64,000 nucleotides of DNA from NCBI RefSeq assembly GCF_027484945.1, contig NZ_JAIXRZ010000062.1, forward strand, positions 1 through 64,000. Reading direction: 5' to 3'. Origin of the DNA: Flavobacterium sp. Its GTDB lineage: Bacteria > Bacteroidota > Bacteroidia > Flavobacteriales > Flavobacteriaceae. Positions 10,251 through 19,504 of this stretch are shown here, piece by piece (within the stretch, counting starts at the first letter, position 1; each line of letters starts with the position of its first letter). Position numbers and translations under genes: made by a program. The notes under the pieces were generated by a model. The model was not told the origin of the DNA. It was given only the letters and a program-made list of their open reading frames with translations, and searched no databases.

Positions 10251-11320
10251 TTTTTTTTTTCTCCATCAAAGTCGATGGAGCACAATTGCATCAAGGTAAG
10301 TTCGACTAATAAGCGTTGGTTTTGAGAAGATTTAAACTTCAAGTCACAAGCATTAGCCATTTCCATTGCTTGTAATAAAAAAGAGAATTCACATTTTTGC
10401 GCTTGTTCACCATATAATTTTTGGGCATGCGCTCCAGCTTCTAACAAAGGAAGCGTTACTGGATTTTTGCAAACCATCAATTCTCGAAAATGCGATGCTA
10501 ATCCTGTGATAAAATGGTGTCCGTCAAAGCCTTTAGAAAGAATGGTATTGTATTCAATAAGCGTTTGTGGAATATTGTGTGCCAAAATTAATTCGGTCAT
10601 CGCAATATAGGTTTCAAAATCCAGTACATTGAGATTTTCAGTAACGGCTTGACGGGTTAAATTCTTTCCGCAAAACGAAACTATACGATCAAAGATTGAC
10701 AAGGCATCTCGCATTGCACCATCAGCTTTTTGCGCAATAATATGCAATGCGTCATCTTCAAATTGAATCGCTTGATTGCGTGCTACTTCGGCCAAATGTT
10801 CTTTGGCATCTTTTACGGTAATACGTTTAAAATCAAAAATCTGACAACGCGATAAAATCGTCGGTATAATTTTGTGTTTTTCAGTAGTAGCTAAAATAAA
10901 AATGGCATGTTTAGGAGGCTCCTCTAAGGTCTTAAGAAAAGCATTAAACGCCGCCGTCGACAACATATGAACCTCATCAATAATATAGACTTTATATTGA
11001 CCGGTTTGTGGTGGTATTCGCACTTGGTCAATCAAGTTGCGAATGTCATCTACAGAATTATTGGATGCGGCATCTAATTCAAATACGTTGAAGGCAAAAT
11101 CTTCATTTGGGTCATCATAGCCCGGTTGGTTGATTTTACGTGCTAAAATTCGAGCACAAGTAGTTTTCCCAACTCCGCGAGGCCCTGTAAATAATAAGGC
11201 TTGTGCAAGATGATTGGTTTCTATAGCATTCAGTAAAGTATTGGTAATTGCCTGTTGACCCACAACATCTTTAAAGGTTTGCGGGCGGTATTTACGGGCA
11301 GATACTACAAACTGTTCCAT
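10238..11320 (-). CDS. dnaX: DNA polymerase III gamma form (DnaX AAA+ part)
   Basis: The clamp-loader ATPase starts at the ATG at 11320 (MEQFVVSARKYRPQTF); the seven extra residues in the track are not conserved. It has the Walker A motif GPRGVGKTT, DEVHML, and the sensor region ILATTEKHKI, followed by the lid and collar domains. The four-cysteine zinc module of E. coli DnaX is not present. Read in frame 0 it ends after 360 residues, four codons beyond an A10 tract, so the frame-0 product would be a gamma-like protein while a -1 shift would make tau. Confidence 0.93.
   Translation of the reverse strand: MEQFVVSARKYRPQTFKDVVGQQAITNTLLNAIETNHLAQALLFTGPRGVGKTTCARILARKINQPGYDDPNEDFAFNVFELDAASNNSVDDIRNLIDQVRIPPQTGQYKVYIIDEVHMLSTAAFNAFLKTLEEPPKHAIFILATTEKHKIIPTILSRCQIFDFKRITVKDAKEHLAEVARNQAIQFEDDALHIIAQKADGAMRDALSIFDRIVSFCGKNLTRQAVTENLNVLDFETYIAMTELILAHNIPQTLIEYNTILSKGFDGHHFITGLASHFRELMVCKNPVTLPLLEAGAHAQKLYGEQAQKCEFSFLLQAMEMANACDLKFKSSQNQRLLVELTLMQLCSIDFDGEKKKLIS
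10251..10260 (-). promoter_or_regulatory. A10 slippery tract in dnaX
   Basis: Ten consecutive A (minus strand) precede G, read as GAA AAA AAA AAG in frame 0. The frame-0 stop comes four codons later. Slipping back by one base opens the tau frame. E. coli dnaX uses ribosomal frameshifting at A AAA AAG, and Thermus dnaX uses transcriptional slippage on an A-run. Either is possible here, as is a homopolymer error in the assembly. Confidence 0.7.
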
Positions 11321-11493
11321 AGTGAATAATTGGATATACAAATATAGTTTTTTTAAGAAATCTAGTGTAGGTTATAATTCCTTTTTCCCGAAAACTTATT
11401 CACAACGGTTACCTTCAATTTTTCGCTACAGGATTGGTTTTGACCCTTTTTAATTATTAAAATTCAACCGTTACAATTCCAAGTATTTAAATG

Positions 11494-11501
11494 TATCTTT
11501 G
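11494..11501 (+). promoter_or_regulatory. TATCTTTG promoter box of rnpB
   Basis: A perfect TAnnTTTG (-7) element of the Bacteroidetes primary sigma factor lies 4 bases before the first base of the RNase P RNA. TTAC at about the right distance upstream (19 bp) is a weak match to the -33 TTG. Confidence 0.7.
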
Positions 11502-11505
11502 CAGT

Positions 11506-11814
11506 GCAGACCGCCTTATCGCTGTCCCGTTTTCGGGAGGGAGGAAAGTCCGGACACCAAAGAGTAGCATAGCGGGTAACGCCCGTCTCTTGTCTTTAGC
11601 GGCAAGAAGGACAAGTGCAACAGAAAGAATGTACAGTTCGGCTGTAGTGAAATCAGGTAAACTCTATGCGGTGCAATGCCATGTATACCGACAGTTAAGG
11701 GTTACTCGTCCGTTGTCGGGGGGTAGGCAGATGGATCTTGTTAGTAATAACAGGACTAGATAAATGATAAGGGTTCCGAGTATTCGGAATACAGAATCCG
11801 GCTTATAGGTCTGC
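11506..11814 (+). ncRNA. rnpB: RNase P RNA component
   Basis: This is the catalytic RNA that trims tRNA 5' ends. The hallmarks are the conserved P4-side segment GAGGAAAGTCCGGACACC near the 5' end and ACAGAATCCGGCTTATAGG near the 3' end. The outer helix GCAGACC (11506-11512) pairs with GGTCTGC (11808-11814). A run of T follows at once and serves as terminator, overlapping the stop of the convergent rsmD. The ORF at 11491-11763 lies within this RNA and is not a gene. Confidence 0.96.
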
Positions 11815-11818
11815 TTTT

Positions 11819-12367
11819 TTATTCTTCTTCAGAATACGCAAAAAACGAAAAAACCGATGCTCCATAATTGCGATCAAACGAAAAGTTTTGGAGTTGTTCC
11901 ATTTTAGTATTTTTAGAATGTTCCACTACTAAAACTCCTTCTTCATCCAACAAGTCTTGTACAAAAATTAATTCCACCAAACGGTGAAAATCCTTCTCGG
12001 CCATATCGTACGGTGGATCTGCAAAAATCACATCATAGTTTCCGCGGTGCCGCTCCAAAAATTTGAAAACATCACTTTTTATAGCCGTAATATTCAAGTC
12101 CAATTCGCGTGCCGTTTTTTTGATATAATTAACACAACCAAAATCCGCATCGATGCTCGTAATAGCTGCACATCCTCTCGAACCAAATTCATAACTTATA
12201 TTTCCTGTTCCTGAAAATAAATCGAGGACTTTTAGTTCTGAAAAGTGAAATTGATTGTTTAAAATATTGAATAAGGATTCCTTACTCATATCTGTAGTTG
12301 GACGAACGGGTAAGTTTTTGGGTGCAGTTAAGCGCCGTCCTTTGTATTTGCCAGAAATGATTCTCAC
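11819..12367 (-). CDS. rsmD: 16S rRNA (guanine-N2) methyltransferase RsmD
   Basis: The 182-residue SAM-dependent enzyme modifies 16S rRNA (G966 in E. coli). It shows the RsmD start RIISGKYKGRRL, the SAM loop VLDLFSGTGNISYE, and the catalytic motif FADPPYDM. Translation begins with GTG at 12367, and its GTGA start overlaps the stop of the DUF3822 gene by 4 bases, so the two are translationally coupled. The 3' end meets the rnpB terminator head-on. Confidence 0.95.
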   Translation of the reverse strand: MRIISGKYKGRRLTAPKNLPVRPTTDMSKESLFNILNNQFHFSELKVLDLFSGTGNISYEFGSRGCAAITSIDADFGCVNYIKKTARELDLNITAIKSDVFKFLERHRGNYDVIFADPPYDMAEKDFHRLVELIFVQDLLDEEGVLVVEHSKNTKMEQLQNFSFDRNYGASVFSFFAYSEEE

Positions 12368-13167
12368 GCGTGCACAAGAATAAAATGATGACGGTTTTCC
12401 ATTTCGGTGCGCCCATTGGTTATCATCGCAGTGGATAGAAAGTTTACGTTGCGAACGTAGGAATAAACCATGGAATATAAGGGATCCTCTTCATTGATGT
12501 TGCCCAATAAATCAATCGAAAACAATTCTGGATTCAAATGCAGTTGCTCTGCTGTGAACAAGATGTAGTAGATAAAATCTTCGGGTGTTTTATAGTCAAA
12601 TGAATTATAGAATTGCAATTTTCGATTTTCAATAACAATAATTTCAAAATGACCGTTGTTCACATGGACAAACATTTTTCGATCCGCAGTATTTTTAGAG
12701 TAATCCAATAACTTTTGAACCAATAGTGTATGGGCATGTTGATAGTCAAACGTACCATATTGGTCGATAAAAAAGTTATTCATATTCACATAAGGAATAT
12801 ATACATTTTCCATCTCGTAATTGGGTATACTATCATAGGTGAAATAATCGGTTTCAAAAACCTTGGTATTGTACTGAAGATAGCTTCCAATAAAATCTTT
12901 ATCAAACAAAGCACTCGGGACAAAGGTACAGAGGCCATTACAGTGAATAATTTTGATTTCATCATAGCGATTGCGTAATTCTGGATGATCATGGAAAACA
13001 ACCGCAAATAAATCTTCAATTTTTGAACTGCGTTGGAACGAAGTGAAAGGAATGTCCTTTAATAGCACAATTTTATCCGTAATTCCATCAAAAACTGCAA
13101 ACGACAAACCGCTCAGGGATACCTGAATAGCGAGACGTTTATATGTTTTTTCAATAATGTTTTGCAT
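12364..13167 (-). CDS. DUF3822 family protein
   Basis: The 267-residue protein (ATG at 13167, MQNIIEKTYKRL) resembles the DUF3822 family, which is found next to rsmD in Flavobacteria and has an actin-like ASKHA look but no established function. The track extends the frame to a TTG at 13188, which I reject in favour of the ATG. It overlaps rsmD by 4 bases, so both are made from one message. A link to ribosome maturation is only suggested by the conserved neighbourhood. Confidence 0.8.
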   Translation of the reverse strand: MQNIIEKTYKRLAIQVSLSGLSFAVFDGITDKIVLLKDIPFTSFQRSSKIEDLFAVVFHDHPELRNRYDEIKIIHCNGLCTFVPSALFDKDFIGSYLQYNTKVFETDYFTYDSIPNYEMENVYIPYVNMNNFFIDQYGTFDYQHAHTLLVQKLLDYSKNTADRKMFVHVNNGHFEIIVIENRKLQFYNSFDYKTPEDFIYYILFTAEQLHLNPELFSIDLLGNINEEDPLYSMVYSYVRNVNFLSTAMITNGRTEMENRHHFILVHA

Positions 13168-13250
13168 TGCGTTGGAGTGGAATGACAAACTTACGAAATA
13201 TTGTTAATATAAGCTTGTGTTGATGTGCTTCAAATTCAAATCACCTCGAC

Positions 13251-13258
13251 TATCTTTG
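13251..13258 (+). promoter_or_regulatory. TATCTTTG promoter box before the RecD-like helicase
   Basis: A perfect TAnnTTTG box ends only 8 bases before the ATG at 13267. Transcription would then start at or almost at the start codon, giving a very short or absent leader. Confidence 0.65.
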
Positions 13259-13266
13259 TGGTTTGC

Positions 13267-14682
13267 ATGAAAAACTTTTATCAGCATTTATACCATTCGT
13301 TTCCGTTTCAACCTACGTTGAAGCAGGAAGTTTTTTTTCAAAAAATTGCCCATTACATCACGGACTCCAATGATGATCGAATTTTTGTATTAAAAGGTTA
13401 TGCTGGAACGGGTAAAACATCTGTAATTGCAACATTAGTGAATTGTTTGGCTGCGGTTAATTACAAATCGGTTTTGTTAGCACCAACGGGTCGAGCAGCG
13501 AAAGTTATTGCCAATTATTCTCAAAAACCGGCCTATACGATCCATAAAAAAATATATTTTCCAAAGAAGTCTGCTGCTGGTGTGACGTTTACGATACAGC
13601 AAAACAAACACAAAAACACGCTGTTTATTGTCGATGAGGCCTCAATGATTGCCGATCATGAGCATAGTTCAGGTAGTTCCCAAAACGGTTCGTTGTTGGA
13701 TGATTTAATTTTCTATGTTTATAATAATCAACAATGTAAATTGATTCTTTTGGGCGATACGGCGCAATTGCCACCGGTTAACCGTATCGATTCACCCGCA
13801 TTGAACACCGATACATTGGCCTTGCATTACGATAAAAAAGTCGATACGATTGAACTTGATGAAGTTATGCGTCAAGAGGAAAAATCGGGAATTTTATATA
13901 ATGCAACACAGTTGCGTGAATTGTTATTAGATGATTTTTTTGAAGGATTTCAGTTCCAATTACGTGGATTTAAGGATATTATTCGATTGGAAGATGGCGA
14001 TGAAATTCAAGATGCAATTAATAGTGCTTATGCTAATTTTTCGATTGAGGATACGGCTTTTATTGTTCGATCCAATAAACGCGCCAATCAATATAATGAA
14101 CAGATTCGTGCGCGAATTCTCTTTAAGGAAAGTATGTTAGCTGCAGGTGATTTTCTCATGGTGGTCAAGAATAATTATTTTTGGTTGAATGAGACTGATG
14201 CTGCCGGATTTATAGCAAATGGGGATATTATAGAAGTGTTGGAAATTTACAGTTATAAATCGTTGTATGATTTTCAGTTCGCCCGCGTAAAAATTCGAAT
14301 GGTCGATTATCCCGATCAATTGCCTTTTGAAACGGTCTTGATTTTGGATACGCTCAAAAGTGAAGCACCATCACTTACCTATGAACAAACCAATCGTTTG
14401 TATGAGGAAGTCTTGTTGGATTATGAGGATGAGCCATCAAAGTATAAAAAAATGGAAAAGTTGAAGCAGAATGAATACTTCAACGGACTCCAAGTAAAAT
14501 TTTCTTATGCAATTACCTGTCATAAATCGCAAGGAGGGCAGTGGAATACCGTCTTTGTTGAACAGCCCTATATGCCCGAAGGGATGAATGCCGATTATGT
14601 CCGATGGTTATATACGGCAATGACCCGAGCAAAAGATCGGTTATATTTGATCGGATTTAAAAATGATTTTTTTGAGGAATAA
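13267..14682 (+). CDS. RecD-like ATP-dependent DNA helicase (UvrD/Tra superfamily 1)
   Basis: Start chosen at 13267 (MKNFYQHLYHSF), just after a promoter box. The 471-residue protein has Walker A (GYAGTGKTS), motif Ia (LAPTGRAAK), motif II (FIVDEASMI), motif III (LGDTAQLPPV), and the C-terminal UvrD-like motifs KFSYAITCHKSQGGQW and YTAMTRAKDRLYLIG. It belongs to the small RecD-like/Dda-type helicases common in Bacteroidetes, without the N-terminal domain of RecD2. It probably acts in DNA repair or replication restart; no partner RecBC is visible nearby. Confidence 0.9.
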   Translation: MKNFYQHLYHSFPFQPTLKQEVFFQKIAHYITDSNDDRIFVLKGYAGTGKTSVIATLVNCLAAVNYKSVLLAPTGRAAKVIANYSQKPAYTIHKKIYFPKKSAAGVTFTIQQNKHKNTLFIVDEASMIADHEHSSGSSQNGSLLDDLIFYVYNNQQCKLILLGDTAQLPPVNRIDSPALNTDTLALHYDKKVDTIELDEVMRQEEKSGILYNATQLRELLLDDFFEGFQFQLRGFKDIIRLEDGDEIQDAINSAYANFSIEDTAFIVRSNKRANQYNEQIRARILFKESMLAAGDFLMVVKNNYFWLNETDAAGFIANGDIIEVLEIYSYKSLYDFQFARVKIRMVDYPDQLPFETVLILDTLKSEAPSLTYEQTNRLYEEVLLDYEDEPSKYKKMEKLKQNEYFNGLQVKFSYAITCHKSQGGQWNTVFVEQPYMPEGMNADYVRWLYTAMTRAKDRLYLIGFKNDFFEE

Positions 14683-14729
14683 AAAAAGCAGATCTACGGA
14701 CCGACTTTTGGGATGATTTACTATTAAAA

Positions 14730-15440
14730 TTATTCGTGCATGGTGTGATAGACATTCATCACATCATCATCTTCTTCAATTTTTTCCAACAACTTTTCGA
14801 CATCGGCAACTTGTTCAGCGGTCAATTCTTTGGTTACCTGCGGGATACGTTCAAATCCAGAAGATAAAATTTCAATCCCTTCTGCTTCTAAATGTTTTTG
14901 AATCGAGCCAAAACTTTCAAAAGGGGCATACATTAATATACCGTCTTCATCTGCAAAGATTTCTTCAACGCCAAAATCGATCATCTCCAATTCCAATTCT
15001 TCAATATCTTGTCCGGTATTTGGGATGCGAAAATTACAAGTATGATCAAACATAAACTCGACTGATCCTTGTGTACCTAAGGTGCCATTACACTTATTAA
15101 AATAACTCCGGATATTGGCAACCGTTCGGTTGTTGTTGTCTGTTGCGGTTTCAATTAGAATCGCAATTCCATGCGGCGCATACCCTTCAAATAATACTTC
15201 TTTATAGTTAGCCGTGTCTTTATCGGATGCTTTTTTTATGGCGCGCTCAACATTTTCTTTGGGCATGTTTGCCGCTTTTGCATTTTGCATTACCGCTCGC
15301 AATCGTGCATTCGATTCCGGATTTGGACCTCCCTCTTTTACAGCAATTACAATGTCTTTTCCAATTCGAGTAAACGTTTTTGCCATTGCTGACCAACGTT
15401 TCATTTTACGGGCTTTTCTAAATTCAAACGCTCTTCCCAT
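14730..15440 (-). CDS. yebC: YebC/PmpR family protein (TACO1-like)
   Basis: The real start is the ATG at 15440 (MGRAFEFRKARKMKRW), giving 236 residues; the track's longer start adds nonconserved residues. Family marks include ARNRA-like motif SNARLRAVMQNAKAANMPKENVERAI and the acidic C-terminal domain with VEKLLEKIEEDDDVMNVYH. Members act as transcription regulators or translation factors at difficult proline stretches. It is convergent with the helicase gene and lies downstream of gcvT on the same strand. Confidence 0.93.
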   Translation of the reverse strand: MGRAFEFRKARKMKRWSAMAKTFTRIGKDIVIAVKEGGPNPESNARLRAVMQNAKAANMPKENVERAIKKASDKDTANYKEVLFEGYAPHGIAILIETATDNNNRTVANIRSYFNKCNGTLGTQGSVEFMFDHTCNFRIPNTGQDIEELELEMIDFGVEEIFADEDGILMYAPFESFGSIQKHLEAEGIEILSSGFERIPQVTKELTAEQVADVEKLLEKIEEDDDVMNVYHTMHE

Positions 15441-15527
15441 AGTTGCGATTATTTTGCAGTTTATGATTTTAATTACGTAAAGCAAAGGTAAACTTTTCGC
15501 TAGAAAAGTCAAAAACCGTAGTACGTC

Positions 15528-16610
15528 TTATTTCTTATAAAATGGCATTTTAACCACCTTAGCGGCTACTTGGTTGTTTCTGATTTTAATAAAGATTGGG
15601 CTATCAACAGTAGCAAATTCAGACTTTACATACCCCATACCAATTCCTTTTCCTAAAGTTGGTGCCATTGTGCCCGAAGTGACAATTCCAATGCTGTTCC
15701 CCTGTGCATCTACAATTTCATAATCATGCCGGGGAATACCACGATCCAACAACTCAAAACCAACTAATTTGCGCTGCACCCCATTTTCTTTTTGTGATTT
15801 TAATTCAGTACAGTTGGTAAATTCTTTGGTAAATTTGGTAATCCAACCCAGTCCAGCTTCAATAGGAGAGGTGTTGTCATTGATATCGTTACCATATAAA
15901 CAAAAACCCATTTCTAACCGAAGGGTATCGCGCGCAGCAAGTCCTATCGGTTTAATTCCAAATGCAGCCCCAGCTTCAAATACTTTGGTCCACAATTGTT
16001 CAACGTCAGCGTTTTTACAATACAATTCAAAACCACCCGAGCCAGTATAACCAGTAGCCGAAATAATTACATCTTCAATTCCAGCAAATGTGCCTACTTT
16101 GAAATGGTAATACTGAATCGCTGCTAAATCTACAGAGGTTAGCGATTGCATCGCTTCAATGGCTTTTGGACCTTGAATTGCTAATAACGAATAGTCATCG
16201 GATAGATTTTGCATCGTTGCTCCGTTGGAGTTGTGTGAAGCAATCCAATTCCAGTCTTTTTCTATGTTAGAAGCATTTACAACTAATAAATAGTGTGTTT
16301 CTTCCAAGCGGTAAACAATCAAGTCGTCTACAATTCCTCCATTTTCATTAGGTAAACATGAATATTGTGCGCGACCGACCTCCAAAACTGAAGCGTCATT
16401 AGAAGTAACACGTTGTATTAATTCTAAAGCGTTCGGACCCGAAATTAAGAATTCACCCATGTGCGAAACATCAAAAACACCGACTCCATTTCGAACCGTT
16501 TCATGTTCGCTATTAACCCCTTCATATTGAACAGGCATGTTGTATCCGGCAAAAGGAACCATTTTTGCACCTAATTGCTCATGTATGTGTGATAAAGCAG
16601 TATTTTTCAT
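15528..16610 (-). CDS. gcvT: Glycine cleavage system T protein (aminomethyltransferase)
   Basis: The 360-residue enzyme moves the methylene group of aminomethylated H protein to tetrahydrofolate. Family marks: [13 protein letters not shown] near the N-terminus, [37 protein letters not shown], and [12 protein letters not shown]. The length is typical. gcvH and gcvP are not in the window, so the system is scattered as is usual in Flavobacteria. Gene lpdA (18.0 kb) could supply the L subunit. Confidence 0.96.
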   Translation of the reverse strand: MKNTALSHIHEQLGAKMVPFAGYNMPVQYEGVNSEHETVRNGVGVFDVSHMGEFLISGPNALELIQRVTSNDASVLEVGRAQYSCLPNENGGIVDDLIVYRLEETHYLLVVNASNIEKDWNWIASHNSNGATMQNLSDDYSLLAIQGPKAIEAMQSLTSVDLAAIQYYHFKVGTFAGIEDVIISATGYTGSGGFELYCKNADVEQLWTKVFEAGAAFGIKPIGLAARDTLRLEMGFCLYGNDINDNTSPIEAGLGWITKFTKEFTNCTELKSQKENGVQRKLVGFELLDRGIPRHDYEIVDAQGNSIGIVTSGTMAPTLGKGIGMGYVKSEFATVDSPIFIKIRNNQVAAKVVKMPFYKK

Positions 16611-16743
16611 TATATCGATGTTGGTTTGTGGCGCAAAAGTAAGAAATAAAGAAACAACAGCAATTAAAATTCAGTTTCAAATTTGCTAGAAGTCAAACAC
16701 CAATAAGGCTTCAAAAACACGAAACATTTCCTATCTTCGCTCT

Positions 16744-17007
16744 ATGAAATCATCCATTATTTGCGTTGGTGCTACTCTCGTCGATGAAATTTATTTCAGT
16801 CAGTCCCCAATGGTACTAGAAACTTCGAATCCAGCAAAAGGCACGATGCGTTTTGGAGGTGTAATGGCCAATGTAGCGCGTCATCTCGCAGCATTAAAAA
16901 TTCCGAATACATTGATCACCGCTTTAGGAGATGATGCATATGGAAATGAAATTTATCATCATTTTAAAGCTTCTGTATCCCCATATGATAGAACACTTGA
17001 AAACTAA
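16744..17007 (+). pseudogene. psuK: Truncated pseudouridine kinase (PfkB family), N-terminal fragment
   Basis: The 87 residues match the N-terminal quarter of a PfkB-type sugar kinase: SIICVGATLVDEI, then GGVMANVARHLAALK and TALGDDAYGNE. The rest, including the catalytic aspartate motif near the C-terminus, is missing. The frame ends in an unrelated tail (SPYDRTLEN), and psuG begins 9 bp later. A TATCTTCG box just upstream (16733-16740) may still drive psuG. An internal deletion that removed about 200 codons is the simplest explanation. PsuK normally phosphorylates pseudouridine to give the PsuG substrate. Confidence 0.82.
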
Positions 17008-17016
17008 ATTTTATCC

Positions 17017-17928
17017 ATGAATTCCTTTCTCCAATTAAGTCCAGAAGTTGCCGACGCAATCGCAACAAACAAACCTATTGTTGCCTTAGAATCCACTATT
17101 ATTTCCCATGGTATGCCTTGGCCTCAAAATGCTCAGACCGCAAAAGCAGTAGAAGGAGTTGTTCGCGCTCATGGTGCTGTGCCGGCTACTATTGCAATTC
17201 GCAATGGCTATTGCCGTGTAGGATTGTCTGATACTGAACTTGATGATTTTGCACAATCTTCAGGAGTGTGGAAAGTTAGTCTTCGCGATATGCCCTATGT
17301 GATTGCACAAAAAATAGACGGTGCTACAACAGTGGCTACAACCATGCATATTGCGGCTATGGCTGGTATTTCAATTTTTGCAACGGGAGGTATTGGTGGT
17401 GTCCATCGTGGTGCAACCACAACCATGGATATCTCTGCTGATTTAACAGCGATGAGTCGCACCAATGTTGCCATAGTTGCAGCGGGTGTAAAATCGATAT
17501 TGGATATTGGTTTAACTTTAGAATATTTAGAAACTTTAGGGGTGCCGGTTGTTACATACGGCCAATCTGAGTTTCCAAGTTTCTACTCATCAAAGAGTGG
17601 TTTTCAATCGCCTATGAGTGAAAATTCTATTACTGGATTAGCCCAAATGCTTAAAGTGAAATGGGGTTTAGCTTTAGAGGGTTCGGTTCTTATTGCTAAT
17701 CCAGTTCCACAGGCCTATGAGATGCCAATGGAAGCAGTTGAAACACATATTTTGGAAGCATTAAATACGGCAAATACGATGGGAATTAAAGGTAAAGAGG
17801 TTACTCCCTTTATTTTAAAACATATTGCCGAACATACCCAAGGGGAGAGTTTAGAAGCAAATATTGCATTAATAAAAAATAATGCAAAACTGGCCGCTGA
17901 ACTGGCAGTTGCCTATTCGAAACTTTAA
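17017..17928 (+). CDS. psuG: Pseudouridine-5'-phosphate glycosidase
   Basis: PsuG cleaves pseudouridine 5'-phosphate into uracil and ribose 5-phosphate. The 303-residue sequence carries PIVALESTIISHGMPWPQN, the conserved TVATTMHIAAMAGI region with FATGGIGGVHRGA, and SVLIANPVP. It seems intact. The kinase that makes its substrate is reduced to a fragment directly upstream, so either the kinase function comes from elsewhere or this gene is on the way to loss. Confidence 0.95.
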   Translation: MNSFLQLSPEVADAIATNKPIVALESTIISHGMPWPQNAQTAKAVEGVVRAHGAVPATIAIRNGYCRVGLSDTELDDFAQSSGVWKVSLRDMPYVIAQKIDGATTVATTMHIAAMAGISIFATGGIGGVHRGATTTMDISADLTAMSRTNVAIVAAGVKSILDIGLTLEYLETLGVPVVTYGQSEFPSFYSSKSGFQSPMSENSITGLAQMLKVKWGLALEGSVLIANPVPQAYEMPMEAVETHILEALNTANTMGIKGKEVTPFILKHIAEHTQGESLEANIALIKNNAKLAAELAVAYSKL

Positions 17929-17997
17929 GGAGGCTTATTTAGTATTAAAAAGTTGTTATTTATTTTAAATCGTCCTCTTTAAGCCAAAAAACATTTG

Positions 17998-18005
17998 TAA
18001 TTTTG
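17998..18005 (+). promoter_or_regulatory. TAATTTTG promoter box of lpdA
   Basis: A TAnnTTTG element lies 40 bp before the lpdA ATG, leaving room for a normal short leader. Confidence 0.55.
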
Positions 18006-18044
18006 CCCTAGAATTGATAAAACACTTTAGAAAATTAGAACGAT

Positions 18045-19448
18045 ATGAGTCAGTTTGATGTTACTATAATTGGATCCGGTCCTGGAGGATATGTGGCGGC
18101 AATCCGATGTGCACAGTTAGGTTTTAAAACCGCAATTATTGAAAAATACAGCACCTTAGGAGGGACTTGTTTAAATGTAGGTTGTATTCCCTCGAAGGCT
18201 TTATTAGCTTCTTCCCATCATTTTGAAGAATTGCAACATTTTGCTGATCATGGAATTGAAGTAAGTGGTGCTATTTCGGTTAATCTTGCAAAAATGATTG
18301 AACGAAAACAACAAGTAGTCGAGCAAACGTGTGGCGGTATTAAATTCTTGATGGATAAAAATAAAATTACCGTTTTTGAAGGTGTGGGCTCTTTTGTGGA
18401 TGCAACCCATATTAATGTTGCAAAAAAAGATGGTTCAAATTCTGTATTGGAATCCAAGTATACAATAATCGCTACAGGATCTAAACCTGCAACATTACCG
18501 TTTATTTCGATTGATAAAGAACGTATCATCACTTCTACTGAAGCATTGAAATTAAACGAGATTCCAAAACATTTAGTAATTATTGGGGGTGGAGTTATCG
18601 GTATCGAATTGGGACAAGTGTATTTGCGATTGGGAGCTCAGGTTTCTGTTGTAGAGTATTTGGATCGAATTATTCCTAGTATGGATGCAGGTTTATCCAA
18701 AGAATTAACTAAAGTCTTGAAAAAGCAAGGCATGAAGTTTTACACTTCGCATAAAGTAAAAGAAGTTACCCGAAAAGGAAAGGCTGTAACGGTTAAAGCA
18801 GATGATGCTAAAGGAAATGAATTGGTACTCGAGGGCGATTACTGTTTAGTTGCAGTGGGTCGTCGTCCCTATACAGATGGATTAAATGCAGAAGCGGCCG
18901 GTGTTAAAATTACCGAACGTGGTCAAGTAGAAGTCAATGATCATTTGCAAACTACCGCTGCTAATATCTATGCTATAGGTGATGTTGTGCGAGGAGCAAT
19001 GTTGGCTCACAAGGCAGAAGAAGAAGGAGTAATGGTGGCTGAATATTTGGCGGGTCAACGTCCACATATTGACTATAATTTAATTCCAGGTGTGGTATAT
19101 ACCTGGCCTGAAGTGGCTGGTGTAGGAAAAACGGAAGAGCAATTGAAAGAAGCTGGAGTTGCCTATAAAGCAGGAAGTTTTCCTTTCAAAGCATTGGGTC
19201 GCGCACGCGCTAGCGCTGATTTAGACGGTTTTGTAAAGGTATTAGCCGATGCAAAAACCGATGAGATTTTAGGTATGCACATGATTGGTGCCCGTTGTGC
19301 CGACCTTATAGCTGAAGCGGTTATAGCGATGGAATTCCGTGCTTCAGCAGAAGATTTAACGCGAATGTCACATGCGCATCCAACCTTTGCTGAGGCGATA
19401 AAAGAAGCGGCATTGGCTGCTACCGAAAATCGAGCTCTACATGTGTAA
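18045..19448 (+). CDS. lpdA: Dihydrolipoyl dehydrogenase
   Basis: The 467-residue flavoprotein has the FAD-binding start VTIIGSGPGGYVAAIRC, the redox disulfide GGTCLNVGCIPSKALL, the NAD-binding GGGVIGIELGQVY, and the C-terminal base HAHPTFAEA. It reoxidises lipoamide in 2-oxoacid dehydrogenases and the glycine cleavage system; gcvT lies 1.4 kb upstream on the other strand. A strong hairpin terminator follows the stop. Confidence 0.97.
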   Translation: MSQFDVTIIGSGPGGYVAAIRCAQLGFKTAIIEKYSTLGGTCLNVGCIPSKALLASSHHFEELQHFADHGIEVSGAISVNLAKMIERKQQVVEQTCGGIKFLMDKNKITVFEGVGSFVDATHINVAKKDGSNSVLESKYTIIATGSKPATLPFISIDKERIITSTEALKLNEIPKHLVIIGGGVIGIELGQVYLRLGAQVSVVEYLDRIIPSMDAGLSKELTKVLKKQGMKFYTSHKVKEVTRKGKAVTVKADDAKGNELVLEGDYCLVAVGRRPYTDGLNAEAAGVKITERGQVEVNDHLQTTAANIYAIGDVVRGAMLAHKAEEEGVMVAEYLAGQRPHIDYNLIPGVVYTWPEVAGVGKTEEQLKEAGVAYKAGSFPFKALGRARASADLDGFVKVLADAKTDEILGMHMIGARCADLIAEAVIAMEFRASAEDLTRMSHAHPTFAEAIKEAALAATENRALHV

Positions 19449-19457
19449 ACATAAAAA

Positions 19458-19480
19458 AAATCCCGCTTTTAGCGGGATTT
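19458..19480. terminator. Bidirectional terminator between lpdA and the NO-sensing operon
   Basis: AAATCCCGC and GCGGGATTT form a perfect 9-bp stem with a TTTTA loop, with A-rich sequence on one side and T-rich on the other. It can end both the plus-strand lpdA transcript and the minus-strand operon. Confidence 0.9.
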
Positions 19481-19504
19481 TTATTGCTAATTCCTTTAAA
19501 AAAA

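Noticed and set aside
11491-11763. 90-residue ORF on the plus strand
   Set aside because: It lies inside the RNase P RNA, whose conserved segments and closing helix explain the sequence.
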